Source: Hawksworthiomyces lignivorus (lineage: Eukaryota; Ascomycota; Sordariomycetes; Ophiostomatales; Ophiostomataceae). From it: a DNA stretch of 64,000 nt. A model generated the notes under the pieces. It saw only the letters and a program-made list of their open reading frames with translations. It had not been told where the DNA came from and did not search any database. Each line of letters opens with the position of its first letter. Position 1 is the first letter of the stretch. The position numbers were made by a program, and so were the translations under genes. The DNA is taken from assembly GCA_002917075.1 (NCBI GenBank), contig NTMA01000093.1:62001-126000 (forward strand), in the 5' to 3' direction. This document shows positions 1 through 11,760 of this stretch, piece after piece.

Positions 1-810
1 GTGATGGAGAGACAGGACAAGACGAAAGAAGAGAGAAGAACATGGAAGCTACACAAAAAATTCTAGAGACATAAAGACGAAGCCATAGCCATAGCACATA
101 GCTACATTAGTAACGGAGCTGGGCAACTGCCAGATATAAGTTCAGGTAGTTTTGTGTAATGTTTCATACGATTGTGGTGATACTTTTAGGCTGTCAAAGC
201 CGTGGAAAGAGGAGTTCTCGGAGACTAAAAGAGTTGCGTGGTCTCTTTTCCAAACATGAAGAATGATGCTTCACTGCCCAATAATCAGTGATGACCTAAT
301 CGTCTTTTGTGTAATTTCAATTTATTAAACTCTCTCTTCTTTTTCACCTACAAGCCATTCCAATCCACTTCATGAGTCGGAATTAAATTTGGCGAGAAAT
401 ATTTGAGGTAAGTGCTAGTCAAATAGTGAAAGAATTAGATGAACTGTTTCGTGATTAAACACACCACAACTCCACCCGGAGATGACTTCCAGGATTGTGC
501 ATGTACAGGACATAACACGGAAACAAAAGTGGTGGAGAAGAAAATCCGAATTCAATGCTGTACCACCATTCCCTTCCCCATGATTTCCGGTCGTCGCAAT
601 TTAGTAGATGGATGGATGTAACCGTGGCGCGCCCATTTTGTTGGAGTACTCGGAACTTTCTAAGACACTATAAAACTCGCATATAAGTCTGCTTCTTCAT
701 CACTCACCTGGTTTTGATGTGAGATATTACTTCCTTCACACTATATAAATATTTTTGTCTGTTGAAGTCGGGGTTTCTGGAAAGGTATATGCGATAAATA
801 AGCGGCAAAT
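1..810. other. intergenic region, promoter side of the MFS gene
   Basis: No gene is supported here. A 60-codon ORF at 439-621 has no family resemblance. TATA-like stretches occur near 669-676 and 743-750, ahead of the MFS start at 811, and could serve its promoter. Confidence 0.5.
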
Positions 811-2763
811 ATGTCCACATCGGAGAATAATGCCCAAGATGGTGTCGATGCAAAGCATGCAGAGGTGTTTGAAATAAGCACAGCGAACTTGGATGAACTT
901 AAAAAAAGGGAACGAGCCGTCGTTCGGAAGCTTGATATATTCATTGCACCACTCATGGCAGCCTTCAACTTCATAGTATGTTCTTTTCGTGAAGACCGTT
1001 CTATTACGATAACATACTAACTGAAATTCTTTTCTAGTCATATATATGTCGCTCCAACATTGGCTTCGCCGCGACCCAGGGCATGACAAAAGACCTGAAG
1101 TTGGTGGGCTCGAATTTAAATGTAATATCAAGGCTTTGTGAACTGTTTCGCTTCGATGCGTTCTATATTTACTAATGTGCAACTTTAGGCTGCGGTCTCT
1201 CTATTTTATATCCTATATCTCTTGTCGGAAGTAGGTTGCTCCTATCTACTATCCATCGATCTTCCGCAAAAGTTATTGCATGATCAGATTGAAATTAACG
1301 AGCTATTGAGCAGCTTCCGATCTCGATGGTCGCCAAAAAGTGGAAGTTTGAGCGCGTTCTGCCCACTTTGACGGTTTGCTTCGGAGTTATAACACTTGCA
1401 GGCGGTTTCATTCATAATTTCGGTGCACTAGTCGCCACACGCTTGTTGCTTGGTTTATTTGAAGGCTGCCTATTTCCTTGCGTCGCACTATTTGTTGCTA
1501 ATTGGTACAAACGCGAAGAGTTAGCGGTGCGGGTGGGATTTCTTTTTGGTATGTTAACATGGTAGGAATGTGGAGCGTCGCCTATGTCGTGTATATTCTT
1601 CTGACTAATTCCTACACAGCTGCGACTGCAATTGCTGGCGCATTTGGTGGACTTCTATCCTATGGTATCTTCCACATGGATGGTGCCGCAAATATCGCTG
1701 GATGGCGCTGGTACGTAGTCATTTTTCTTACAAATTTGTATAACTTTCTAACGAGCCACAACAGGATCTATATTATCGAAGGCATTGTTACCATTGTGTT
1801 TGGACTAGCCTGCTATTATCTGGTTCCGTCGTCATTCGAAAAGGCCTATTTCTTCAATGAGAAAGACAAAGAAGTTATGCGCTACAGGGCCGAACTAACA
1901 CACCAGTACAGCGGTGGCAGCGGTCATTTTAAGATGCGAGATATCTGGATCGCAGTGAAAGATCCCAAGACCTGGCTGCACGGCTGGATTCAGTTTTGCG
2001 TGATCACGCCTCTTTATGGTAAGAGTTAACTCAAATGAAACTTCTTCTGTATTGGTGATTAACAGTTTCTCCATTATGTTTGTGTTACAGCCTTCAGTCA
2101 ATTTCTTCCAATCATTATTGAAGATGGTCTTGGCTTCAACTCTCTCCAAGCACAGTATCTTACGATTCCTGTGCAGCTCTGGGGGGCTATTATCTATATG
2201 TTCGTCGCCTGGCTCTCAGACAGATACCGAAAGCGCTTTCTCTTTGTGGCTATTTTCACTCCCATCTGCGCCTTAGGATACTTGCTTGAACTTTGCCCAA
2301 TTCCCGCCGGTGCGCAGTACTTTGCTTGCTTTCTCGTTACAGGCGGTGTCTATATTATTTCCGGAAATAATTTAGCCTGGGCTTCCGCCAACACCGCCCC
2401 TGACGGAAAGAGAGGTGCTACCGTGGGAATTGTGCTGACTCTTACAGATCTGGCTGGTATGTCTCCTTGTTTTCTTACTGGTCATTCAATTCGTTTCATC
2501 TCGTAAATAGCAAACTGATGTGCGAAAATCCAATATTAGGCGTTGTTGTCGGTCAAATTTATCCTAGCAAGGATGCGCCCAAGTATCGGATCGGAAATGC
2601 ATGGACATTTGCAGTGGTCATGATTGGATTTTTCCTTTTCTGCCTCGTTACCTGGGTTTACAAGAAAAGGAACGCAGAGAAGACCCGTCGTCTGGCTGCG
2701 GGAGAGGTAGTACCTCCTGAGGAATGGGACGACCAGGCTCCTGATTTTATCTACCAGACTTAA
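811..2763 (+). CDS. MFS anion:cation symporter, allantoate permease (Dal5) type
   Basis: Plasma-membrane proton symporter of the anion:cation symporter family, whose fungal members carry allantoate, nicotinate, pantothenate or other small organic acids. I assemble eight exons: 811-975, 1038-1121, 1189-1230, 1314-1548, 1620-1710, 1765-2018, 2091-2456 and 2540-2763. They sum to 1,461 nt (486 aa), normal for the family. The soluble N-terminus is followed by the conserved IAPLMAAFNFI segment, then SNIGFAATQGM, the LFYILYLLSELP helix, and GLFEGCLFPCVALF in the fourth to fifth helices. WRWIYIIEG lies before the central loop, and the C-terminal tail is charged. The first and fourth introns carry TACTAAC-like and CTGACTAAT branch sites. 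Neighbouring degradative genes suggest an aromatic or heterocyclic acid as substrate, but substrate cannot be read from sequence. No break is seen. Confidence 0.85.
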
Positions 2764-3411
2764 GATTAACTTTCAGAGACTCAAGGTCGCCGTTAAATCT
2801 TACTTTAGGCATTTCAGTTTTGCGTATCTAATTGTCATCCGAGACCGCTGTGTTAGATTACAAAAAACTTAATTGCCGCCATTGACTTTCAATTTAATAA
2901 TCAATAGCCAATTACAAAACTAAATTTGATTGTTCAATAACAACTACTCTTGACATTAACCACTTGAATTTATACCCCCATACCATTCGGTCTTGGTGTG
3001 CTGTGCTTTGAGCAGATGTTAGAAGTCAGTCCCACAACAATTTTAATACGTAGATTGAAGCCACTCGCTGATCACACTGTAGAATACAATTTTCAGGATT
3101 CTAGGTGTTCGAAGGGTGGCACTATTCCATATGCACCCAACACAAGTGTAAGGCCACATAAATTCATTCATTGATTAAGAAAAAATGAGAAGACGAAATT
3201 AGTCCAGATCTCTTGAGATTATTGATGTTTACACAATTATGCTTTTTCATATGTTCCTCAAACTTTAAAAACATGTAGTTTAGTCATTCCTTGTAGTAAA
3301 AATAATAATTATCTACTAGTGCTCATAATCAATTATTGTGCTAATGAAGATGCAGATAAGTTGTGTAGTTATTTTTCCCAGAGATACATTTCCTCCCGCG
3401 TCTAATAATGC
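2764..3411. other. convergent intergenic region
   Basis: AT-rich spacer between the 3' ends of the MFS and SDR genes. I see no coding, RNA or repeat feature. Confidence 0.5.
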
Positions 3412-4309
3412 TTATTGGGCCAGATAGCCGCCATCAATAGTTAAGCAGCTGCCGTGCACGAAATTACTCCTGCTTCCCAGCAACCAAACAACACTCTCAG
3501 CCACCTCTTCGGGTAATCCGAAGCGTTTCACGGGAGTCCAATTGTTTACCTTCTCGAGTGCATTACGCTGCATCTCACCGGGTACTGAAGTAAGTGGCGT
3601 CTGAATATAGCCAGGAACCACAGCATTTGATTTTACCTCAGGATAATCAAGTGCTGCGGTCTGAGTAATTCCAACGACACCATGCTTAGCAGCCGTGTAA
3701 GCACCAGAGTGACGCAAGCCAACAAGTCCGGAGAGAGATGCAATGTTGACGATAGCGCCACGTTGAAGGGGGGCATAGGTTCTGAAGAGCAATGCGACGT
3801 TAGCGATTTTGGTATCTTTCTTTTGGGTATACGAAAAGCTGTAGGAATAAAGCTTACTTTCCCTGCAGCGGTTCCTGCTGCATCATCTGCTTGATCTCTT
3901 CCTTAACACAGGCAAAGACGCCTGTCAAATTGACTGCAATCATACGCTCCCACTCCTGGCGTTCCGTTTCTGCAATGCCATGCTTCACCGCCCCTATTCC
4001 GGCGCAATTAACCGCATAGTCAAGACGGCCAAATGCTTCAACAGCTGCTGTAACCATGCTTTTGACAGAGGCATCGTCAACGACATCCACAGTGCACGCT
4101 ATCGTCTTAAATGAAGCATTTGTGGCAACCCGTTGCAGCTCTTCAACAACAGATGAAGATGCCTTGGCAGAGATGTCTGCAACGCAAATTCCTGCACAGC
4201 CTTCCCGCGCAAGGAGCAAGCAAATAGCACGTCCGATACCCGAGCCGCCACCAGTTACCAATGCAAAACCAGGGACACCTAGCGGAGATGCAGGTGTAGT
4301 AGAACTCAT
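3412..4309 (-). CDS. short-chain dehydrogenase/reductase (SDR)
   Basis: Cytosolic NAD(P)-dependent oxidoreductase of the classical SDR family. Two exons (3858-4309 and 3412-3781, 76-nt intron) give 273 aa, the usual length. The nucleotide-binding TGGGSGIG motif lies at residues 19-26. NCAGIG follows the central strand, and the catalytic set is a serine in SLSGLVG plus Y-x3-K in YTAAKHG. The C-terminus ends in the common IDGGYLAQ form. I prefer the start at 4309; an in-frame Met at 4330 would add seven residues. It sits between the permease and a carboxymuconolactone-decarboxylase-like gene, so a role on a dihydrodiol or ketone in ring catabolism is plausible. FabG-like activity cannot be excluded. 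Confidence 0.85.
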
Positions 4310-4330
4310 GGTTGCGATCGTGTGACACAA

Positions 4331-4949
4331 CTACTGATGTGCGAGAGCTGGACAAGAGCAAATATCGAAAGAAATATTTCTAATTCATGAACCCACTGTT
4401 CATCCTATGTCGTTAACATCGAAACACACGCTTCATAACAATCTTTAGCTGACACTGTAATAGCTCTTGATTTATTTTACACCCTGCAACAAGATGGAAA
4501 CCATATCCCGTTGGATCATATGACTTAAGCTAGGAATACTGAAAGCCGAACAACATTGCGCTACCCAGGCATACCCCACAAACTACCCCACTGCGTTTCG
4601 TAGCGTAGTCTGCTAGATCATTCCGTCACCTGTGGAGTTGCTGCATTCGTGTTTTGTGAAAAATACTACAGGCTTAGTAAAGCCATCTACTAGTGTGGGA
4701 AGTTGTGAGACCCCGCCCCCTCGTTCTCGCCAGATGCAAAGTCCGGGTGTGCTCTTCCTACTAAAATATTGGCCAGGGCTAGGGTTTACAGCGGAACTTG
4801 GAAGCCGTAATGAATGATTACCACTGACTTTTCAATCTATTTCTAGGTCATTCTCTTGAAACAATCAATTGAGAACTAAAACTCATGATTGATTCTCAAA
4901 TTATATCGAAGAGTTGGGCTGTTCCGTGTAAACAACACAAGTCCCCAAA
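4331..4949. other. divergent promoter region
   Basis: About 600 bp between the divergent SDR and carboxymuconolactone-decarboxylase genes. A short ORF at 4632-4817 has no recognisable homology. I found no motif I can name. Confidence 0.45.
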
Positions 4950-5468
4950 ATGTCTGACCAGCCAAACCGCGAAGCCATTGAGAATGCTCAAAAGATCCTC
5001 CATGAGGAGGGCATGAAGCTCCGGGCCCAAGTGCTTGGCGCTTCTCATGTGGCCAACTCTAAGGCGCTGGCAGAGTTCCAGCAGCCAATGCAGTCTATTG
5101 CTGTTGCTATGGGATGGTCTCTCTGCTGGACTCGTCCTAATCTGGAAAAGCGTGTGCGCTCTCTTCTGGTCATTGTTATGTTAGCGGTCCTTGGAAGGAA
5201 TCATGAGCTGTAAGTTTATTGACTTCCTGAATCCCATTGTCAAAGCGTGATATTAGGCTTCTTGTGATCTATCTGCAATTCTGACAATCCGTGATTGAGT
5301 AGGGGAGTCCATGTGCAAGGTGCCATTCGAAATGGCGCGACAGAGCAAGATATTCAAGAGGCTCTAATCCAAGCTTCCATTTATGCTGGAGCTCCCTGTG
5401 CGCTTGAGTCAACTCGCGTCGCTTATGAAGCCCTGGAGCGGATGAGGGCAAATGGCGAGCTGAAATAG
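4950..5468 (+). CDS. carboxymuconolactone decarboxylase (CMD/AhpD-fold) family protein
   Basis: Small all-helical protein of the carboxymuconolactone decarboxylase family, whose founding member decarboxylates 4-carboxymuconolactone in the protocatechuate branch of the beta-ketoadipate pathway. Exons 4950-5209 and 5303-5468 join to 141 aa, near the single-domain family length. The family core is visible: WTRPNLEKRVRSLL, then MLAVLGRNHELGVHV spanning the intron, then IRNGATEQDIQEALIQ and YAGAPCA. No CxxC pair of the AhpD peroxidase subfamily is present, which favours the decarboxylase-like branch. Its true reaction is not set by sequence. The adjacent ring-cleavage genes support an aromatic catabolic role. 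Confidence 0.82.
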
Positions 5469-7366
5469 ATAGACTGGATCAGCACAGGGACTAGAATGAA
5501 TCAGTAATTATATAGGAGATTACCCAACAAGCCAAAGAATCTTATTTTATTCCTTTTATGACAAAATTTAACCCACAGGTGCACTATTTCAGAGAGCTCA
5601 GCCTTGGGGGGGTGCTTCTATTTGGCAATTGTTCCGGGGGAGAAAGTAAACGATATCTATTAGTAGGGCGCAAAAAGTAAGCTATTAGGTAAGTGGACGG
5701 TTTGCTATCAAAGCATTTGTGTATGGAAAGATCTTAAGCCTACGACGTGGTGGGTTCGCTGCCATTGACAACAACAAAAATTTCCATAGCAGTGCAGACA
5801 AGCAATCCTACACATCCCTATAGATTAAATTTAAAGCCAATATGCAGGGCATATCGGCAATGCAAGTCTTGGTGCGCGATCGATCGAAGCTAGTCGCATC
5901 AGCGTGATTCAGATGCAATTTCGCACGGTACACTACACAAATTTTGAAAGATCTCAGCCTTCCTCCGTCCTCTTGTAGCGGCTAGGCGTATATCTATAGC
6001 AGGAGAATCATTTGCATCAACCAAAACATTAACAAGCACAACCTGACTTCTTGATCCTGTTGCATCTTTTGTTCAAGGGAACACGCTACAGGTTCATATC
6101 CAGTAGTTGGAGAGCTGGAGCTAGGGGTGAATGATAAACCATTCTTACCATATTCCTAGTCATAATGAAACTCCTTATATTGTGGGCCCCGTTGTGAATC
6201 GGCAGACTACTCCTCTGGTAGTATGCATTCCGGGGTCTGGGGCGTGAGTAGTATGGAGTACAGAACCCCGGCACATCACTATCTCATTTGTCAAGCCAGT
6301 TTGACTAGAGCCATGGATTAGCAGACGTCAAAAGGATATCCCAAAGGGAGTCAGGGCGAGGGCTAGGCCCTCTTAATATAGTGCTATATACAGTGTATGG
6401 CCACGGTATTCAAGTGATAGGCGTACGGTATCAGCCTACAGGCATGGTATTATATAAGTACTACACAACATCATTTACTACGGATTGCACCGAGTCTAGG
6501 CCACGATTTTTACATACGTACAGTGGTCGCTACTGGGTATATGATGTTAATGAGCCTAAACATGTCATTGCTCAGCTATAGACGAGCAAAAGGTGCGAGA
6601 GCCATACAGATAGATCTCTAATAAAACTGCAAGGTTCGTTCTATCTCTAGAAAATGTACAGCATTTCGCATCAGATTACTTATCTAATTGTCTGAACGAG
6701 GCCAGCTTATGTTTCTCATAAAGGGACTCCATCCCACAGTTACTACATTGATGACTGTTCCCACACATGTCCAAGATTACTCGTTAGCCTCTGTGTACGC
6801 ACGCTACATGTTTTTAGCCAACCAATACCCCTCTATCGCCTACTTCTCATAACCTCAATGTTGGTGCTTCAGATCACCATGCTATATATACCTTTAGCAG
6901 CCCTTGGCAGATCACTGATTATCGGAGACAATATCATTATCTTCTAATCATGTATGAATATATGACGTAACTGATCATATACGCAATTAGTCGGAGAGAA
7001 CCCGGTAAACTGAAGTCTAGCAAATCTACGATACCAATGTGATTTTCATTCACCTTCTTGTCCTATTACGCGTCGTGGGTCTTATCTGGTCCTTGGTACA
7101 AACCTTTTAAGCCAATCTGGAAGCGGGAAGTATCAGATCGGGCTATGGCGTGCAGCTGCCTTAGAATATTGCCAATCTAAGAAACAGATGATTTGTTCGA
7201 TATTGGATCACCAGCGACTGTGTCTTTTAGATGATATCGAAGGAAGGCGATGCATATTAGATATGAAGCACTCGGGAGTGCCTTGAAATCTTGGGGAAAG
7301 TATTCTGGTTACAACACTGTCGGAGCATAAATGATTTTCATTTAGCTATGAAAAAGTCACCTAAGT
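5469..7366. other. long intergenic region, no gene recognised
   Basis: About 1.9 kb between the CMD gene and the MFS pseudogene. Short ORFs at 6086-6274 and 6381-6581 have no homology I recognise. A small inverted repeat (CCGGGGT near 6230, ACCCCGG near 6264) could form a hairpin. It may contain eroded repeats, but none could be identified. Confidence 0.4.
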
Positions 7367-8650
7367 TCAAAGCCAACCAATTTTTCTCCATAGATAGCTA
7401 CCCCCACCAAAGAAAGCCGTATCTCCCGTGAAAACAACATGTGCGCCATATCCACTACCATACGCGCGCCCACAGCTTGGCCATGCCATGGCATCCCACT
7501 AACAAGACCAGCGCTCAAAGGCCCAGAGACAACGTTTCCAACACCACGACCAGCGGCCAGGAAAGCAAACACCATGCTTGGATCGGCGCCAATAACGGAG
7601 CTAGGCGTTAGATTCTGGACACTGCTAGATCCACCAGAGTTATCGTCTCGTTTTGTCATCTCACGCATAATCCCAGTCAATGCGGAAGTGAAAGAGCCCG
7701 CGAACAGGCCATAGATTATGCAGTACAAGTAGAGCACCGCTAGGTTTACGGAGAATCCCCATAAGACGAATGTGCCAACAGTAGCACCAATGGCAGGTAC
7801 AAGAATGCAAGTAGTGACGTGGAAGTGGTCTATCAGCGATCTCATGGCAACACAGTCGACGATAGAAGCAACATTGACGAGAAGAACTGTCAAAGCGCTA
7901 GGTAGAGAGCCAGTATCGAGGAAACTGCGAGCATATGAAGGTAGATAGATCCCGGGAAGAAAAAAGCCAGAGGCCTCAATGGCATTGGCCAATTGGTATA
8001 GTAAGGAAGGGCGTGAGAGCAGGAAGCGCAGGTCAAAAGTATGACGGTGAGCGCTCACTACAATGCCGCGAGTAACGGGCACACGTGGTTTAATAAAAAA
8101 AGAAAGAGGTGCAGCTAGGGCGAATACAACACCAGACCTAGTACGCAAGGTAGTACGAAAGCCAACAGCCTGCAATAGGGCTTCAAGCGGAAGAGGTAAG
8201 AGGACGCCTGCGAGCCCTGTTCCAGACCACATGATGCCATAGGCTAGACCCTTGCGGCGGAGAACCACTCGTCTAGATAAATGATGCATGGACAATACGT
8301 AATGGAGACTCCGATAGCGAAAAGAACACCTTGTGTGATAATAAGTTGCATCACACTAGCCGCAAAAGAGCTCATGGCGATTCCAACGCATATAACCAAT
8401 AAGCCGATAATCGGTGACCATCGACCATGGTGAGGGAATATTTTGAGCAGGCCTATATTCAACGGAGCGGCCATATACATGATGCCCTAGTAAACGAATT
8501 CAGAGAAGAAAGAATCAGTTAGGAAACCAGTCTCACAATGCGTGCATCGATTATGTAGTCGTGTCCATATACCATGGCGATAGTACCAATAACAGCAATA
8601 TTAGATGAACCCGCAAACGGTTCATGCGTATTGTAGAAGGCAAGGCCTAT
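7367..8650 (-). pseudogene. monocarboxylate-transporter-type MFS gene, truncated and frameshifted
   Basis: Remnant of a fungal MCT-like (SLC16-type) MFS transporter. Matching blocks in order are HEPFAGSSNIAVIGTIAM (from about 8630), GIMYMAAPLN after an 86-nt intron (8487-8572), CPCIIYLDEWF, RRKGLAYGIMWSGTG and VVSGPLSAGLVSGMPW. Two frame breaks cannot be explained by introns. One lies between DEWF and RRKGLAYG near 8260, where one base is missing. The other lies near 7465, after which the YGSGYG block and the natural end lie in another frame (stop near 7367). The first part of the protein is absent: the homology stops about 30 bp from the aldehyde dehydrogenase stop codon. The gene is therefore dead or mis-sequenced. 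It probably once imported an acid substrate for the neighbouring pathway. Confidence 0.78.
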
Positions 8651-8677
8651 GGAACTCACTTAATCCAACGCATAACT

Positions 8678-10427
8678 TTATGCAAACAAACTGCAGTTAT
8701 TCTTGGCGGAGTATTCTGATCCGTTTTTCCAATAAGTCACCGTTCTTGTGTTTGTATAGTATGTGAGGCCAAGGGGGCCTAACTCGCCCCCAATACCACT
8801 CTGCTTGTGTGCCCCAAATAGAGCAATCGGATGCAACTTTAAACCACCATTCACCCAAACACTTCCAGTTTCCAGGCTACTCGCAATAGACCATGCTCTC
8901 TTCTTATCCCGGCAATAGATTGTTGCACCCAAACCTGTTAGGGTATCGTTGACGCGGCTGATCAGCTCTGTATCCTCTTGCCAGCTTAGGACAGGAACAA
9001 TAGGCCCAAAAGGCTCTTCTTGAACAATGCGAGACCCCTCTGGTGGGCGTGCTATCACAGCTGGGTCGATGAAAAAACCAGAGCCCGCTTGAGGCTCACG
9101 TATCGCTGCGGTTCCAACAACAAATTCGTAATTGTTGTCTCCACAATCTTGATATATAGACCTAACCTTATCATACTGTACTTTGTTTTGAATAGGGCTG
9201 CAGAAACCCTCGCCGGCTTTGAATGATTTGACAATCGCTGTGAAATAATTCATGAATTCTTCGTATGCCGATTCATGTACGTAAATACGCTTAGTTGCCA
9301 TACAAATTTGTCCCGAGTGTGCAAATGATGCTGTGGCAACCATTTTTGCTGCTTCAGCTAAATAAAAGTCTTCGGTTACAATTGCAGCATCGTTGCCACC
9401 ACTGGAACAATTCATGTTAAAAGCTGCTTACATTAGATGCAGAAATTCGGAGAACAGCTTACAGTTCCAAGTTGACTCTTTTAAGAGTTTCTGATGCTGA
9501 TGCCATAACGTTTTTGCCTGTTGCAATAGAGCCAGTGAAAGATATTTTGGCAATGCCGGGATGCTTTGTTATCCATGGGCCAAGATCATCATCTCCACTT
9601 AAAACTTGTACGACGCCAGGTGGGAGGATCGTGGAAGCTACTTCGCCAACTTTGAGAGCTGTATACGGCGTAAAAGGACTTTAAACTGTTAGAACAATTT
9701 GGAAAAAAAAAAAAAAAAAACACCATTCCCTGAATTTCCCTTACGATGGCTTAAGGATTACAGTGCAGCCAGCCATAAGTGCTGGAGCAATCTTCAGGAT
9801 GGCCATCTGAAATGGATAGTTCCATGGCGTAATTCCGGCAACGACGCCCACGGGAACATGCTGTGTGACTATGAGCACATCTTCGTCGTCTTTCAAAACA
9901 CTTTCGGGAACAGACCACTCTCCTAGAAGATATTTAGATAGTTTTTCAGTACGAGTCGAAAAGGAGACTTACCATTTCCTCTCACAGTGTTGATTCCCAT
10001 GGCAATCTCAGACTCTGCAAATGCTACCTAAATATCAAACTTAGCAAATTTTCCCAGAAATAGAATATCATGTTTCTTACCGGCTTTCCCGTTTCCATAT
10101 ATAACAATTGTGTAAATTCCCTTTCATATTTCGTCAAGCCATTGGCAAACTCCTTCATAAGGCGACTTCGCTCATCATGCTCAAGAATTGACCATTTTTT
10201 AAATGCTCTACTGGCCGCAGCAACAGCATCATCAAGGTCTTCCTCCGTGGCTACAGGAACCTCCCACAATGGCTCCCCGTTGCTAGGGTTAATGCCCCGG
10301 TGCGTCTTCCGAGATTCCGCCTGCTTCTCATTGTCCACAATCTAATGATATTAGCCATCATTTAGACCATGTTTCCGTTGTAGTAGCTCACATTGTAGAA
10401 TTTTTGAAAAGATATCTGCTTCGCCAT
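8678..10427 (-). CDS. NAD(P)-dependent aldehyde dehydrogenase
   Basis: Soluble aldehyde dehydrogenase that oxidises an aldehyde to its acid. Six exons (10392-10427, 10081-10341, 9973-10027, 9745-9922, 9463-9678, 8678-9401) total 1,470 nt, 489 aa, full length for the superfamily. The start [12 protein letters not shown] is followed by [17 protein letters not shown], the [11 protein letters not shown] block, [12 protein letters not shown] for cofactor binding, [11 protein letters not shown] with the general-base glutamate, and the catalytic cysteine in [23 protein letters not shown] and a C-terminal KQSGIGGE follow. The 66-nt fourth intron contains a long T run on the coding strand (A run at about 9703-9720 on the plus strand) and a late AAAG acceptor. 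Near an extradiol dioxygenase, candidate substrates are 2-hydroxymuconic semialdehyde, salicylaldehyde or benzaldehyde; this is inference. Confidence 0.88.
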
Positions 10428-10882
10428 TATCTCTCGCCAAATAGTTCACTGATCTGAAGCGTTATTCAATTTAGTTACTAATTATGTCTAGGCTTAATAT
10501 AATTTATTCTTAAATTGCGGAAGACTGGCTAACATATAGACCGCTAACGTACCAGCGAATTAATTCCCGAGATGGAGAAATAGCGTCGATGGAGAAGTTT
10601 AGGATCCCGGCTTTAAGTGGAGTGTCAGCGGAATATTAAATGAAGTAAGGAACTACTCGACCTCTGAAAATGCTTACGGATAAGAGGTTTATCTAGATTG
10701 TTCGACATTGTTGTACATACTTTATGTAGAAGCTTAGTGATAGGCTACATTCGCGCTATTAGCTAACGTATGCTCCTCTTTCTGCTGAATATAATCACAT
10801 CTGGAAATTTTCGTTAATTGCATGTAATTATTAAAATCTCTTCAGAGACGGATTCACTATATGAAATAAATATACCGACTGA
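10428..10882. promoter_or_regulatory. spacer upstream of the aldehyde dehydrogenase
   Basis: About 450 bp between the aldehyde dehydrogenase start and a decayed alcohol dehydrogenase on the opposite strand, so originally a shared divergent promoter. No specific site was recognised. Confidence 0.35.
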
Positions 10883-11760
10883 GCTTTTGTGGTGGAAAAC
10901 CTTGGCGATCCCTTTATCATCCAGTCGGTAGTCTTAGACCGCGTTAGGCAAAATTAGCTTCTTATTAAACTCAAGCACTCGGGCATATGTTACACTGGAA
11001 GCAAATATCTTTCATATATGATCAATCACTGTGAACTCACATGACGGCTAAGACTTTGTTGTCCAAGCGGGTAACATGCCCTTGGTTCTTTTCCTGCTGT
11101 ACTGGGGCATGAAGGTATTCATATCATCCGGTGACATTGTGATGGGTTATTAGGCTTAGAATTGTCTGTAGGTGACCATGTTATCCTCAGCTCCTGTTCA
11201 TGCATGGATTTCCCTGCCTGCAAGAGCGGGTGCAGAGGCGCTTGCAAACGCATTGCGTCCATCAATGTCATTGGAACTCAAGGCGGCATTGAAAAGTTTG
11301 CAGTTACCACATCCGCTGGAGTGAGAGCCAGATGAACATTCTTTGAACAGTCATCTTTTGGTACGCTTACTGCTATTGACTCATGTGCAGTGCTCAAGTG
11401 CCTGGGCCCCGTGCAGGACCTTCTATGCCTGGCTGCACTCGGTTGAGGCTATATGATCGGAGCCCCGACAGTGATGAGTGTCAGTCAGCCAAACTCCACA
11501 AACAGATCGACTATTTTTGGACTTGGCGCCGTCGGGTTGTTCGTTCCTATGGCAGATGAGCATGAAGGCGTCCAGGAGACTGGCAGTGGACATTATTGAG
11601 TCAAAGCTACAGATTGTAGCTAAGCTATGTGCAACACGCACAATCAACTCCAAGAATTGTGAATCTCTCGACGATACGATTCATGGAGACAGCTTTGAGA
11701 GGGCAAGTTTTTATGGACGATGTCAATTATGCCTTCCATCACGATGAGATACACTACTTA
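10883..11760 (+). pseudogene. zinc-dependent alcohol dehydrogenase relic (aryl/benzyl-alcohol type)
   Basis: A decayed medium-chain zinc ADH, readable only by moving between frames. Blocks in order are AFVVENLGDPFIIQSVVLD (from 10883), an in-frame TAG, HSGICYTG (catalytic-cysteine region), DFVVQAGNMPLV, AVLGHEG (zinc-ligand GHE motif), LSVGDHVILS, DFPACKSG with structural-zinc cysteines, and HSSFGTL. They continue with IFGLGAVGL (Rossmann glycine motif near 11515) and VDIIESKLQIVAKL through NSKNCESLDD. At least two stops and several frameshifts interrupt it. Homology fades after about 11760, though scattered traces may reach 12000. An ADH next to an aldehyde dehydrogenase is a natural pair for converting an aryl alcohol to its acid, so its loss suggests a narrowed substrate range. 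Confidence 0.8.

Noticed and set aside
439..621. 60-codon ORF upstream of the MFS gene
   Set aside because: No homology, no codon or splice context; chance ORF.
1189..1313. Possible frameshift in the third exon of the MFS permease
   Set aside because: Recounting the bases gives a clean 42-nt exon (1189-1230) and a GT-AG intron to 1313, so the frame is continuous.
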